63,033 bases of DNA from Rhodanobacteraceae bacterium (GTDB taxonomy: Bacteria > Pseudomonadota > Gammaproteobacteria > Xanthomonadales > Rhodanobacteraceae): contig JAICJG010000002.1 of the NCBI GenBank assembly GCA_025928585.1, positions 1 through 63,033 of the forward strand, in the 5' to 3' direction. Made by a program: the position numbers and the translations under genes. Positions 10,821-19,627 of this stretch are shown here, in pieces. The notes beneath the pieces were generated by a model, which searched no databases, had not been told where the DNA came from, and saw only the letters and a program-made list of their open reading frames with translations. The first letter of the stretch is position 1. Each line of letters opens with the position of its first letter.

Positions 10821-11258
10821 ATGTCCATTCCGTTTCGTCTGCGCCAACTCGACCATGTGGTGCTGCGGGCCCGCGACGTGGCCCGCATGCGGCGCTTCTA
10901 TTGCGACGTGCTCGGCTGCACGAACGAGCTGGACCAGCCGGACCTCGGCCTTTACCAGTTGCGCGCGGGGTCGTCCTTGATCGATCTCGTGGATGTCGAC
11001 GGCAAGCTGGGCCGCCAGGGTGGCGCGGCGCCCGGCGCGGACGCGCACAACGTCGACCACGTCTGCCTCAGCGTCGACGGCTACGATGAAGCCGCGATCA
11101 TCGCCCATCTCGATTCGCACGGCGTGCGCGTCGGGGAGACCGGCCTGCGCTATGGCGCCGAAGGCCAGGGCCCTTCGCTCTACCTGTTCGACCCGGAAGG
11201 CAATCGCATCGAATTGAAAGGCCCGCCGATCCCGGGATCGCGGGCCGGTGACACCTGA
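10821..11258 (+). CDS. VOC family protein (glyoxalase/bleomycin resistance fold)
   Basis: This 145-residue protein has one complete VOC module. RQLDHVVLRARDVARMRRFYCDVLG carries the first metal-ligand His, HNVDHVCLSV the second, and SLYLFDPEGNRIELKGPP ends with the Glu ligand. Such proteins are metal-dependent lyases, dioxygenases or isomerases, or bind drugs; the substrate here is unknown. The gene is divergent from the gcvP riboswitch, with about 50 bp for both promoters, and its ATG at 10821 lies directly before the conserved domain. The stop is 24 bp before the next start, so it probably forms an operon with the small membrane protein that follows. Confidence 0.85.
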   Translation: MSIPFRLRQLDHVVLRARDVARMRRFYCDVLGCTNELDQPDLGLYQLRAGSSLIDLVDVDGKLGRQGGAAPGADAHNVDHVCLSVDGYDEAAIIAHLDSHGVRVGETGLRYGAEGQGPSLYLFDPEGNRIELKGPPIPGSRAGDT

Positions 11259-11282
11259 CCCCGGCGCCGCGAGGAAACTGCC

Positions 11283-11558
11283 ATGCCCTGCCTGATCGTC
11301 CTGCTCGCATTGTTCGTGCCGCGCGTGGTGATCGTGCTGCTGTGGCTGTTCACGCACTGGTTCAGCGGCATCTTCTCGATCGCCTTGTGGCCGGTGCTCG
11401 GATTCGTTTTCCTGCCCACCACGTTGCTGTGGTACACCGCAGTGCAGCACTGGTGGGGCGGCCACTGGTCGGTGATTCCGATCATCGGCATCGTGATTGC
11501 GCTGTTGATCGACCTGTCGCCGGCCGGCGGGCGCCGCAGGCACGTACGTCGTTGGTGA
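11283..11558 (+). CDS. Small membrane protein of unknown function
   Basis: This 91-residue protein is almost wholly hydrophobic, with helices at about residues 3-23, 31-52 and 62-80. Between the last two lies a Trp/His-rich loop (TAVQHWWGGHWSV), and a basic tail (GGRRRHVRRW) points to a cytoplasmic C-terminus by the positive-inside rule. I do not recognise the family with certainty; it resembles short conserved hypothetical membrane proteins of Xanthomonadales. The ATG follows a GAGGAA site. It lies 24 bp after the VOC gene on the same strand. Confidence 0.7.
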   Translation: MPCLIVLLALFVPRVVIVLLWLFTHWFSGIFSIALWPVLGFVFLPTTLLWYTAVQHWWGGHWSVIPIIGIVIALLIDLSPAGGRRRHVRRW

Positions 11559-11610
11559 CGCAGGGCAGGAAATCGCCCGCCGCGCGAAGTGCCAGGCCGC
11601 CTCGAGATCG

Positions 11611-11764
11611 AAGGCCGGCCCGGCGATGCTCGACGGGAGCTGCCGGCGTACCGCCGGTTCGCCGCGCGGTTGCCGGATCCGTCGCCTGCGCCGACTTGAT
11701 CGGCCTGCACGGTGGGTAGGCAGGCTCAAGGCCGGTCCGGCATTGCTTCGACCGGAGCTGCCGG
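11611..11764. repeat. Pair of 36-37 bp imperfect direct repeats
   Basis: AAGGCCGGCCCGGC...GGGAGCTGCCGG at 11611-11646 recurs at 11728-11764 with a few changes and one inserted base. Each copy has self-complementary ends (GGCCGG / CCGGCC-like) and could form a hairpin. The pair fills most of the 292-bp gap between the small membrane protein and the DPP4-like gene, where I see no coding sequence. Confidence 0.7.
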
Positions 11765-11850
11765 CCCCCACGACTTCTGGCAGGGGTAGCGCGCGCCCAC
11801 CAGGTCTAGGATCGGTGGGTTGCGTTCCCCTCAGGCTCACCGGAGTCGCC

Positions 11851-14184
11851 ATGTCCCCGATTCGCTACGTCTCGTGCATGCTCCTGGCAGCGGCCGCGCT
11901 GGTCCTCGTTCCCAACGTGCATGCGCGCCAGCTGAGCGATGCCGATTACTCCCGCGCGGCGAAATTCCTGGCGCAGAGCACGGCGCCGCTGGTCGACCAC
12001 GATGTGCAGCGCGTGAAGTGGCTGGACGATACGCATTTCTGGTATCGCGATCACGACGCCGCGGGCGACCATATCCTGGAAATGAATGCCGCCACCGGCA
12101 ACGCCGCGCCGGCTTTCGACCAGGCCAAGCTCGCGGCGGCGCTCGGCAAGGCGCGCGGCAAGCCGGTCGATCCAAAGAAATTCCCCCGCCGCTTCGATTT
12201 TCGCCGGCTGCCCGGCGGCGCCCTCGACGTGCAATTGGGCGAGGACTGGTATCGCTGTGACCTTTCCGGCATCGGTGTGTGCACGGCGCGCGGGAAAATG
12301 CTGAAGACCGGCAGCGAGCCCGGCGCATTGTCGCCGGACGGCAAGCTGCTGGCGTTCGTGCGCGACTGGAACCTGTGGGTGCGCGACCTCGCGACCGGCA
12401 AGGAAATCCAGCTCACCACCGACGGCGTCAAGGATTACGGCTATGCGACCCAGAACGCCGGCTGGATCCACGGCGATGGCGCGATCGTCCGCTGGTCGCC
12501 CGATTCGAAGAAGATCGCGACCTATCGCCAGGACCAGCGCAAGGTCGGCGAGATGTACACCGTCTCGAGCAAGGTCGGGCATCCGGAGCTCGACGCGTGG
12601 CCGTACCCGCTGCCGGGCGACGAGCACGTGTTCATGATCGAGCCGGTGGTGATCGACGTCGCCACGAAACAGATGGTGCGCCTGAAGATGGCGCCCGAGC
12701 AGCGGTTGTCCACGTTGTGCGACACGCTGGCCTGCGACATGGGCGAACCCTACGCATGGAGTGACGTGAAATGGGCACCCGACGGCAAGACCCTGGCGCT
12801 GGTTTCGACCTCGCGCAACCGCCAGCACGAAACCTTCCGCGTCGCGAACACCGAGACCGGTGAGGTGCGCACCGCCTTCCAGTTCACCGCCAAGGACTAT
12901 TACGAGAGCGGCCACGGACGCGTGAACTGGCAGTACCTGCCGAAGACGGACCAGGCGATCTGGCCGTCCGAGAAAACCAACTGGGCGAACCTCTATCTGT
13001 ACGACCTGAAGACCGGCAAGCAGCAACGCGCGATCACCACGGGCGAGGGCAACGTCGCGGAAGTGCTGTATCTCGATCGCCCGGCGCACACCCTCTGGTT
13101 CGTGGGCGTCGGGCGCACCTCCGGCGTGAACCCGTATTACCGGCAGTTCTTCAAGGTCGACATCGACAGCGGCAAGACCACGCTGCTGACGCCCGAGGAC
13201 GCCGACCACACCATCGAAATGTCACCGGACGGGAAATATTTCGTCGATTCGTATTCGACGCCGACCACGCCACCGGTGACGGTGCTTCGCGCCAGCAACG
13301 ACGGGCACGTGATTGCGACGGTCGCCAAGGCCGACATTTCACGCCTCAAGGCCGTGGGCTGGGTGCCGCCGGTCCCGATCACGGTGAAGGCGCGCGACGG
13401 CAAGACCACGCTGTATGGAATGATGTTCAAGCCGACCGATTTCGATCCGCACCGTAAATATCCGGTCGTCGATTACATCTATCCCGGCCCGCAGACGGGC
13501 TCGGTGCGAGGCCGCAGTTTCCTGCCCTCTCGCGGCGACCACCAGGCACTCGCCGAACTCGGCTTCATTGTCGTCGCGATCGACGGCATGGGTACGCCGT
13601 GGCGCTCGCGCAGTTTCCATCATTACTGGTATGGCGACATGGGCGACAACACGCTGCCCGACCAGGTCGCCGGCATCAAGGAACTGGCGAAGCGTTACCC
13701 CTGGATCGACGTCACGCGCGTCGGGATCTGGGGGCATTCCGGCGGCGGCAACGCGACCGCCGACGCGATGTTCCGCTACCCCGGATTCTTCAAGGTCGGC
13801 TGGTCCGAAAGCGGCAACCACGACAACCGCAACTACGAAAACGACTGGGGCGAGAAGTACCAGGGCCTGCTGGTGACCAACAAGGACGGCACCACGAATT
13901 ACGACAACCAGGCCAACCAGTTGCTCGCGAAGAACCTCGAAGGCCGGCTGATGCTGGTGCACGGCTCGATCGACGACAACGTGCCGACCGGCGAGACCTA
14001 TCTCGTCGTCGACGCGCTGATCAAGGCGAACAAGGACTTCGACATGCTGATCCTGCCGAACAAGCATCACGGCTACGCCGACGACAACCCGTACGTGATG
14101 CGCCGGCGCTGGGACTATTTCGTGAAGTACCTGGCGGGCAACACGCCGCCGCACGAATTCAAGATGCCGACGGAGCCGAAGTGA
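11851..14184 (+). CDS. Secreted dipeptidyl peptidase IV-like S9 serine peptidase
   Basis: This 777-residue exported peptidase begins with a Sec signal peptide (hydrophobic LLAAAALVLVPNVHARQ). A DPP4 N-terminal beta-propeller covers about residues 60-510, with WSPDSKKIATYRQDQRKV, and an alpha/beta hydrolase peptidase S9 domain follows. The catalytic triad is Ser630 in GIWGHSGGG, Asp708 in GSIDDNVP and His740 in NKHHGYADDN. Such enzymes remove X-Pro or similar dipeptides from periplasmic peptides. The ATG at 11851 has a CGGAG site and fits the signal peptide. It is followed after 231 bp by another prolyl peptidase on the same strand, but an inverted repeat separates them. Confidence 0.92.
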   Translation: MSPIRYVSCMLLAAAALVLVPNVHARQLSDADYSRAAKFLAQSTAPLVDHDVQRVKWLDDTHFWYRDHDAAGDHILEMNAATGNAAPAFDQAKLAAALGKARGKPVDPKKFPRRFDFRRLPGGALDVQLGEDWYRCDLSGIGVCTARGKMLKTGSEPGALSPDGKLLAFVRDWNLWVRDLATGKEIQLTTDGVKDYGYATQNAGWIHGDGAIVRWSPDSKKIATYRQDQRKVGEMYTVSSKVGHPELDAWPYPLPGDEHVFMIEPVVIDVATKQMVRLKMAPEQRLSTLCDTLACDMGEPYAWSDVKWAPDGKTLALVSTSRNRQHETFRVANTETGEVRTAFQFTAKDYYESGHGRVNWQYLPKTDQAIWPSEKTNWANLYLYDLKTGKQQRAITTGEGNVAEVLYLDRPAHTLWFVGVGRTSGVNPYYRQFFKVDIDSGKTTLLTPEDADHTIEMSPDGKYFVDSYSTPTTPPVTVLRASNDGHVIATVAKADISRLKAVGWVPPVPITVKARDGKTTLYGMMFKPTDFDPHRKYPVVDYIYPGPQTGSVRGRSFLPSRGDHQALAELGFIVVAIDGMGTPWRSRSFHHYWYGDMGDNTLPDQVAGIKELAKRYPWIDVTRVGIWGHSGGGNATADAMFRYPGFFKVGWSESGNHDNRNYENDWGEKYQGLLVTNKDGTTNYDNQANQLLAKNLEGRLMLVHGSIDDNVPTGETYLVVDALIKANKDFDMLILPNKHHGYADDNPYVMRRRWDYFVKYLAGNTPPHEFKMPTEPK

Positions 14185-14195
14185 TTCTCCTTTCT

Positions 14196-14381
14196 CGTCA
14201 TTCCGGGGCTGCCCGCGGTGTTTGCGGGCAGAACCCGACTGCGTTTGCAGGACTGCAAGGCGGCGCGCAGCGCGAGCGCCAGGGATGGGGCGAGTCGATC
14301 CCGGTCTTGTGGTCGAAGATGGCGGGAAAAATGGCTTCCGGGTTCCATCGACGATGAAACGGTGATGACCCCGGAATGACG
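14196..14381. repeat. 13-bp inverted repeats bounding a non-coding element
   Basis: CGTCATTCCGGGG at 14196-14208 is the exact inverse of CCCCGGAATGACG at 14369-14381. The 160 bases between contain a small GCCCGC/GCGGGC hairpin and no coding sequence. The ends resemble the CGTCATTCCCG repeats common in Proteobacteria, so this may be a small mobile-like (MITE) element sitting between two peptidase genes. I see no target-site duplication. Confidence 0.6.
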
Positions 14382-14415
14382 ACAGGTGGATGTATCCCGA
14401 TCAACGGAGGGTGAC

Positions 14416-16587
14416 ATGAAGCTTTCCACGCATCTGTTGAGCGCGGCCGCCCTGGCGGCCGTGTCGGTGGCGGCCGTCGCGCAGCAAACCGCGCCGCCAT
14501 CGGCCATCGAGTATCCGGTCGCGCACAAGGACAACACTGTCGATACCTATTTCGGCACCAAGGTGCAGGCGCCGTACCAGTGGATGGAGAACCTCACGGA
14601 TCCGCAATTGCACCAGTGGGTGGATGCCGAGAACAAGATCACCGACGACTACCTCGCGAAGATCCCGGTGCGCGGCTGGATCGACCATCGGCTGACCGAG
14701 CTCTGGAATTACGCGAAGGAAGGCACGCCCGACCAGTTGAAGAACGGCATGCTGTTCTTCCGCCGCAACGAGGGCCTGCAAAACCAGAGCGTCGTGTACG
14801 TGCAGGATTCGCCGACTGCGAAGCCGCGCGTGCTGATCGACCCGAACAAGCTGTCGCCGGACGGGTCGACCGCACTGGTGTTCGGCGTGCCCGCCCCGGA
14901 CGGCAGGTTTTACGCCTACGCGCTGTCGCAAGGCGGTTCGGATTGGGAAACGGTCCGCGTGCTCGACGTCAGGACCGGTACGAAGCTGTCCGACGCGGTC
15001 CGTTGGGTGAAGTTTTCCGGCATCGCGTGGACCCACGACGGCAAGGGCTTTTTCTACTCGCGGTTTCCGACGCCGCCGAACAACGAAGAATCCCGGATCA
15101 ACCAGAAGGTCGAGAACCAGAAGCTGTATTACCACAAGCTCGGAACGCCGCAGTCCGCTGACAAGCTGGTGTACTCGATGCCGCAGCACCCGGAGTGGGG
15201 CGTGGATGGCAGGGTCAGCGAGGACGGCCGCTACCTGATCCTGTACGTGTTCAACGGCACCTCGACCAGGAATCGCTTGTACTACGCCGACCTCGGCGAT
15301 CCTGCGCATCCGGACGTGGGCGCCAAGGTGCAGCCGCTCTACACCAAGGGCGATGCGGGCTACCAGTCGATCGGCAACATCGGCGACACGCTGTACCTGC
15401 AGACGACGCTGGACGCGCCAAAGGGCAGGATCGTCGCGGCGAAGTTCAGTGCCCCCGATCCCGCGCATTGGCGGGTGGTGGAGCCGGAGGCCGAAGGCGT
15501 TCTGGCCGACGCCACGCTCGCGGACGGGCGCATCCTCGCGAATTACTCGGACGTCGCGAAAAGCAAACTGGAGCTGTTCGATACGTCCGGCAAGCTTTTG
15601 AACACGCTGTCGCTGCCGACGCTCGGCACCGTGCGCGGCATCTCCGCGCGCAACGATTCGAAAACCGTGTACTACGGTTTCACCTCATACCTCTACCCGA
15701 CCACGATCTACCGCTACGACGTCGCCGACGGAAAGACTTCGGTGTACTTCAAGCCGAACGTGAAGTTCGACCCGTCGAAGTACGAGACGAAGCAGGTGTT
15801 CTACACCTCGAAGGACGGCACCAGGGTGCCGATGTTCATCGTGGCGAAGAAGGGCATCGCGCTCGACGGCAGCCACCCCACGGTGTTGTACGCCTACGGC
15901 GGGTTCGACATCTCGGTGACGCCCGGCTTCAATCCGATGCTGCCCGTGTGGCTCGAAATGGGCGGTGTGTATGCGGTCGCGGACCTTCGCGGTGGCGGCG
16001 AGTACGGCGAGGCGTGGCATCACGCGGGGATGCTGGGAAAGAAGCAGAACGTGTTCGATGATTTCGCGTGGGCCGCGAAATACCTGATCAAGAACGGCTA
16101 CACCTCGTCGAAGCACATCGGCATCCAGGGCTATTCCAACGGCGGACTCCTGACCGGCGCTTCGATCACCCAGCACCCGGAACTGTTCGGTGCGGCCTAC
16201 ATTGGCCACGGCGTGCTCGACATGCTGCGCTACCAGAAATTCTCCGGCGGCGCGTTCTGGGTGCCCGAGTACGGCGCCTCGGACAGCAAGCAGGCGTTCC
16301 AGTGGCTGATCAAGTTCTCGCCGCTGCAGAACATCCACCAGGGCACCTGCTATCCGCCGACGCTGATCACGACCTCGTGGGACGACGATCGCGTGGTGCC
16401 GAGCCACGAGTTCAAGTTCGCCGCGAAGATCCAGCAGGCGCAGGGTTGCAACAACCCGATCCTGCTGCGCACGACCGGCAGTACCAGCCACACCTACATG
16501 CCGACGGACAAGGAGATCCAGCAGGACGCGGACGTCTGGGCGTTCGAGGCATACAACCTCGGGATCAAGGAGCCGCCGGCGGGCTGA
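14416..16587 (+). CDS. Secreted prolyl oligopeptidase (S9A)
   Basis: This 723-residue prolyl endopeptidase starts with a signal peptide (LLSAAALAAVSVAAVAQQ). It has a seven-bladed propeller with the family opener DPYLWMENL-like APYQWMENLTDPQLHQWV, and a C-terminal hydrolase domain with Ser574 in GYSNGGLL, Asp656-658 in WDDDRV and His692 in SHTYMP. The conserved ADLRGGGEYGEAWHHAG loop is present. It would cut after proline in short peptides in the periplasm. The ATG at 14416 follows GGAGGG, which rules out the in-frame start at 14386. With the upstream DPP4-like enzyme it forms a set for proline-rich peptides. Confidence 0.94.
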   Translation: MKLSTHLLSAAALAAVSVAAVAQQTAPPSAIEYPVAHKDNTVDTYFGTKVQAPYQWMENLTDPQLHQWVDAENKITDDYLAKIPVRGWIDHRLTELWNYAKEGTPDQLKNGMLFFRRNEGLQNQSVVYVQDSPTAKPRVLIDPNKLSPDGSTALVFGVPAPDGRFYAYALSQGGSDWETVRVLDVRTGTKLSDAVRWVKFSGIAWTHDGKGFFYSRFPTPPNNEESRINQKVENQKLYYHKLGTPQSADKLVYSMPQHPEWGVDGRVSEDGRYLILYVFNGTSTRNRLYYADLGDPAHPDVGAKVQPLYTKGDAGYQSIGNIGDTLYLQTTLDAPKGRIVAAKFSAPDPAHWRVVEPEAEGVLADATLADGRILANYSDVAKSKLELFDTSGKLLNTLSLPTLGTVRGISARNDSKTVYYGFTSYLYPTTIYRYDVADGKTSVYFKPNVKFDPSKYETKQVFYTSKDGTRVPMFIVAKKGIALDGSHPTVLYAYGGFDISVTPGFNPMLPVWLEMGGVYAVADLRGGGEYGEAWHHAGMLGKKQNVFDDFAWAAKYLIKNGYTSSKHIGIQGYSNGGLLTGASITQHPELFGAAYIGHGVLDMLRYQKFSGGAFWVPEYGASDSKQAFQWLIKFSPLQNIHQGTCYPPTLITTSWDDDRVVPSHEFKFAAKIQQAQGCNNPILLRTTGSTSHTYMPTDKEIQQDADVWAFEAYNLGIKEPPAG

Positions 16588-16771
16588 GCGACACCGGAGG
16601 AGCGGCCGGCATGCCCGCCGAAGTTGGGGGCACGGCGGTCATCCGGGCATTGGCAAGCTTTCTTGTTTCAGCGAATGCAACGATATAACATTACGCGCCT
16701 TCGGTGCGCCCGCGCGACCGGTTCGACGGTACGGGCGGACGGCCGAACTGAATCACTTCGTCAGGTAACCG

Positions 16772-16789
16772 ACCGGCCGACCGGCCGGT
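16772..16789. promoter_or_regulatory. Possible operator upstream of the RND efflux operon
   Basis: ACCGGCC occurs twice in tandem at 16772-16778 and 16780-16786, the second being part of the perfect palindrome ACCGGCCGGT at 16780-16789. It lies 19 bp before the ATG of the outer membrane gene, a position suited to a repressor site. No regulator gene is adjacent, so the binding protein is unknown. Confidence 0.35.
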
Positions 16790-16808
16790 GCAAAGAGAGC
16801 CGTTTGTC

Positions 16809-18311
16809 ATGGGTCCTGGGTCAGTTTTCCGGATACCTGCGCGTACCGCGGTGCGTGCTGGTCTGCTGGCGGCGACATCGATGCTGGCTGCCTGCGCGGC
16901 GGGGCCGAACTTCAAGGCGCCACCACCACCTGCCGCGACCCGCTATACGCGGCAATCGCTCGCGAATCCGGTCGCCACGGCCGGTGTGCCCGGCGGCGGC
17001 GCGCAGGCGTTCGAGCCTGGCGCCGATATCTCCGGCGACTGGTGGACGCTGTTCCATTCGCCGGCGCTGGATGCGCTGGTCACCGCGGCACTCAAGAAAA
17101 ATCATGACCTCAAAGCCGCGCAGGCCGCGTTGCGGGTCGCGCACGAGGACGTGCTGGCGCAGCGCGGTTCGTTTGTCCCAAGCGTATCCGCCGGTTTCGG
17201 CGCGAGCCGCCAACGTGACCCCTCGGCCGCACTGGCGCCGGTGCCCAGCAACAATGCCTACGAATACAGCCTGTTCACACCGCAGCTCACGATTTCCTAC
17301 GCCCCCGACCTGTTCGGCCTGAACCGGCGCACCCGCGAATCGCTCGAAGCACAGGAACAAGCCGCACGATTCCAGGTGGTCGCAGCGTGGACCACGCTGA
17401 CTTCCAACGTGGTGGTGACCGCGGTGCAGGAGGCCTCGTTGCGTGCACAGGTGGATGCCACCCGCGACTTGATCGGACTGGAAAAGCACAGCCTCGCGAT
17501 CCTGCAGTTGCGCTTCCGGAAAGGGGATGCCAGCAAGCTGGATGTGTCCGCGGAGCAATCGCAGCTTGCGCAAACCGAGACCGGCTTGCCGGCACTGGTG
17601 AAACAGCTCGCCGCAACACGCCACGCGCTGGCGGTCCTGGTGGGCGCGTTCCCCGATCGATCGCCCGCGGAAACGTTCCCGCTCTCCGACCTGCATCTGC
17701 CGGAAAAGCTGCCGGTCAGCCTGCCATCGAAACTGGTCGCGCAACGTCCCGACGTACGTCAGGCGCGCGCCAACCTGCATGCCGCAAGCGCGGCCATCGG
17801 CATCGCGGCGGCCCAGCGCCTGCCCAACCTCCAGTTGACGGCGGACGCCGGCAGCACCGCGCTGGCGATCTCCAAGGTGTTCACCTCCGGCACCGGCTTC
17901 TGGGGCATCGCCGCCTCGCTGACCGCGCCGATCTTCCAGGGCGGCCAGCTCCTGCACGAGGAGCGTGCCGCGAAAGCGGCTTACGTCGAGGCCGCCGAGC
18001 AATACCGCGGCACGGTACTCACCGCGTTCCAGAACGTTGCCGACACGCTGGTCGCGCTGGACCAGGACGCGCAAGCGCTGCACGCCGCCGCGGAAGGGGA
18101 GCAGGCCGCGAAGACTGCTCTGAATCTTTCGCGACTGCAACTGAAGCACGGCTACATCGGCACCTTCGAACTGCTGGCCGCGCAGCAGGCGTATCAGCAG
18201 GCGCGAATCGCGCTGGTGCAGGCCGAGGCCAATCGCTTCGTCGACACCGCGGCGCTGTATCAGGCGCTGGGCGGCGGCTGGTGGCATCACAAGGCACTGG
18301 GCACACAATGA
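16809..18311 (+). CDS. RND efflux outer membrane lipoprotein (TolC/NodT family)
   Basis: This 500-residue outer membrane channel belongs to the NodT-type factors of tripartite pumps. The N-terminus carries a lipoprotein signal with lipobox MLAAC, and two OEP repeats follow (LDALVTAALKKNHDLKAAQAALR in the first; LVAQRPDVRQARANLHAASA in the second). The ATG at 16809 has an AAAGAGAG site nine bases upstream; a GTG at 16788 is a weaker alternative. It is first in a three-gene operon with the adaptor and the HME-type RND pump, which would move metal ions from periplasm or cytoplasm to the outside. A small palindrome lies just upstream. Confidence 0.92.
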   Translation: MGPGSVFRIPARTAVRAGLLAATSMLAACAAGPNFKAPPPPAATRYTRQSLANPVATAGVPGGGAQAFEPGADISGDWWTLFHSPALDALVTAALKKNHDLKAAQAALRVAHEDVLAQRGSFVPSVSAGFGASRQRDPSAALAPVPSNNAYEYSLFTPQLTISYAPDLFGLNRRTRESLEAQEQAARFQVVAAWTTLTSNVVVTAVQEASLRAQVDATRDLIGLEKHSLAILQLRFRKGDASKLDVSAEQSQLAQTETGLPALVKQLAATRHALAVLVGAFPDRSPAETFPLSDLHLPEKLPVSLPSKLVAQRPDVRQARANLHAASAAIGIAAAQRLPNLQLTADAGSTALAISKVFTSGTGFWGIAASLTAPIFQGGQLLHEERAAKAAYVEAAEQYRGTVLTAFQNVADTLVALDQDAQALHAAAEGEQAAKTALNLSRLQLKHGYIGTFELLAAQQAYQQARIALVQAEANRFVDTAALYQALGGGWWHHKALGTQ

Positions 18312-18343
18312 AAACGAACGACAACATGATGTCCGATGTCGAA

Positions 18344-18477
18344 CCCCTTTCCCGCCGGCAGAGGGACAGGGGTGAGCATCCGATCACGACCGCGGCCACA
18401 TGCGCGCGGAAGCGCGTCGCTGGTGTTTTTCCGGACCCTCACCCGACGCTGCGCGCCACCCTCTCCCGATGGGAGAG
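18344..18477. repeat. Hairpin repeat between outer membrane and adaptor genes
   Basis: CCCCT at 18344 and AGGGG near 18368 close an imperfect hairpin, and CTCTCCC-GAT-GGGAGAG at 18461-18477 is a perfect one. CTCACCC / GGGTGAG arms (around 18369 and 18438) bracket the interior. This is the CCCTCTCCC...GGGAGAGGG type intergenic repeat. The frame of the adaptor gene stays open through the entire repeat back to an ATG at 18308. Confidence 0.65.
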
Positions 18478-18496
18478 CGAAAAACCATCCATTCGA

Positions 18497-19627
18497 ATGC
18501 AGCCCGTTGTCCGACTAGCGCTCTACGCGCTGGCGGCACTGCTCGCCGGCTGTTCGGGTAATCCGCCGCCACCGTCCTCGTCCACCACGCCTCACGACGT
18601 GACGTTGACGAAAGAGCAACAGAAGAGCATCCACGTCATCACGGTCGAGCCGACGCAGTATCGCACCACCATCACGACGACCGGCGTGGTCGACTTCGAC
18701 CACGATCGCGCGACCGACGTGCTGGCGCCGTTCGCGGGCGCGGTGACCAGGGTGCTGGTGACCCTTGGCGCCGACGTGAAAAAAGGCCAGGCGCTGGCGA
18801 TGGTCGCTTCGCCGGACTTCACGGTTGCCGCAGGCGCCTACCGCAAGGCGCTGCTGGCGGCGAAGGCCGCGGACGCGGTGGCCAGCAACGACCGCGACCT
18901 CTACGCGCACCAGGCGATTTCCCAACGCGAGAACGCGGAGGCGCAGGCCGCGGCGGCGAGTGCCGACGCCGATCGCGACGCAGCGCTGCAAACGCTCGTC
19001 GCGTTGCACGTCGATCCCGGGACCTTGGCGGACATTCGCGCCGGCAAGCCGGCTGCACACGAGCAGGCGATGATCCGTGCACCGATCGCGGGAACGGTCG
19101 TGGAGAAATCGATCGCACCCGGCCAGACGCTCGCGGCAGGCACCACGCCGTGCTTCACCATCGCCGACACATCGAAGATGTGGGTGATGGCGCAGGTGTT
19201 CGGCGACGACGTCGCGCGCGTGCGCGCGGGCGACCACGCCACGATCGCGATGGGCGATGGCGCCAAGCCGATTGATGGCACGGTGACCAATGTCGGCGCA
19301 GTGGTCGATCCCGACACCCGTTCGGTGCAAGCGCGCGTCAGCGTGGACAACCCGGGCGGCGTGCTGAAGAAGCAGATGTACGTGACCGTGCGGATCCAGT
19401 CGCACGACGGGCACAACGGCTTGCTGGTTCCCGTGTCGGCGGTGCTGCGCGACGACGAGAACCTGCCGTTCGTGTACGTGGTCCAGCCCGGCGGCGGCTA
19501 CGCGCGACGTTCGATCTCGCTAGGAACGCGGGTCGGCGACCGTTACTTGATTCCGAGCGGGCTTCATGCCGGCGACAAGGTGGTCGCGGACGGCAGCATC
19601 TTCCTGCAGTTCATACAGTCGCAATGA
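18497..19627 (+). CDS. RND efflux periplasmic adaptor lipoprotein (CzcB/CusB-like)
   Basis: This 376-residue membrane fusion protein opens with a lipoprotein signal (LYALAALLAGCSG, Cys at about 17). A beta-barrel/lipoyl half (GAVTRVLVTLGADVKKGQALAMVASPD), an alpha-helical hairpin of Ala-rich repeats, the second lipoyl half (IRAPIAGTVVEKSIAPGQTLAAGT) and a beta-barrel with C-terminal domain follow. It links the pump to the outer membrane channel. The stop overlaps the next gene by four bases (ATGA). The chosen ATG has no good binding site. The frame is open to ATG 18308, which itself overlaps the upstream stop, so the ancestral start may have been there before a repeat inserted. Confidence 0.9.
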   Translation: MQPVVRLALYALAALLAGCSGNPPPPSSSTTPHDVTLTKEQQKSIHVITVEPTQYRTTITTTGVVDFDHDRATDVLAPFAGAVTRVLVTLGADVKKGQALAMVASPDFTVAAGAYRKALLAAKAADAVASNDRDLYAHQAISQRENAEAQAAAASADADRDAALQTLVALHVDPGTLADIRAGKPAAHEQAMIRAPIAGTVVEKSIAPGQTLAAGTTPCFTIADTSKMWVMAQVFGDDVARVRAGDHATIAMGDGAKPIDGTVTNVGAVVDPDTRSVQARVSVDNPGGVLKKQMYVTVRIQSHDGHNGLLVPVSAVLRDDENLPFVYVVQPGGGYARRSISLGTRVGDRYLIPSGLHAGDKVVADGSIFLQFIQSQ

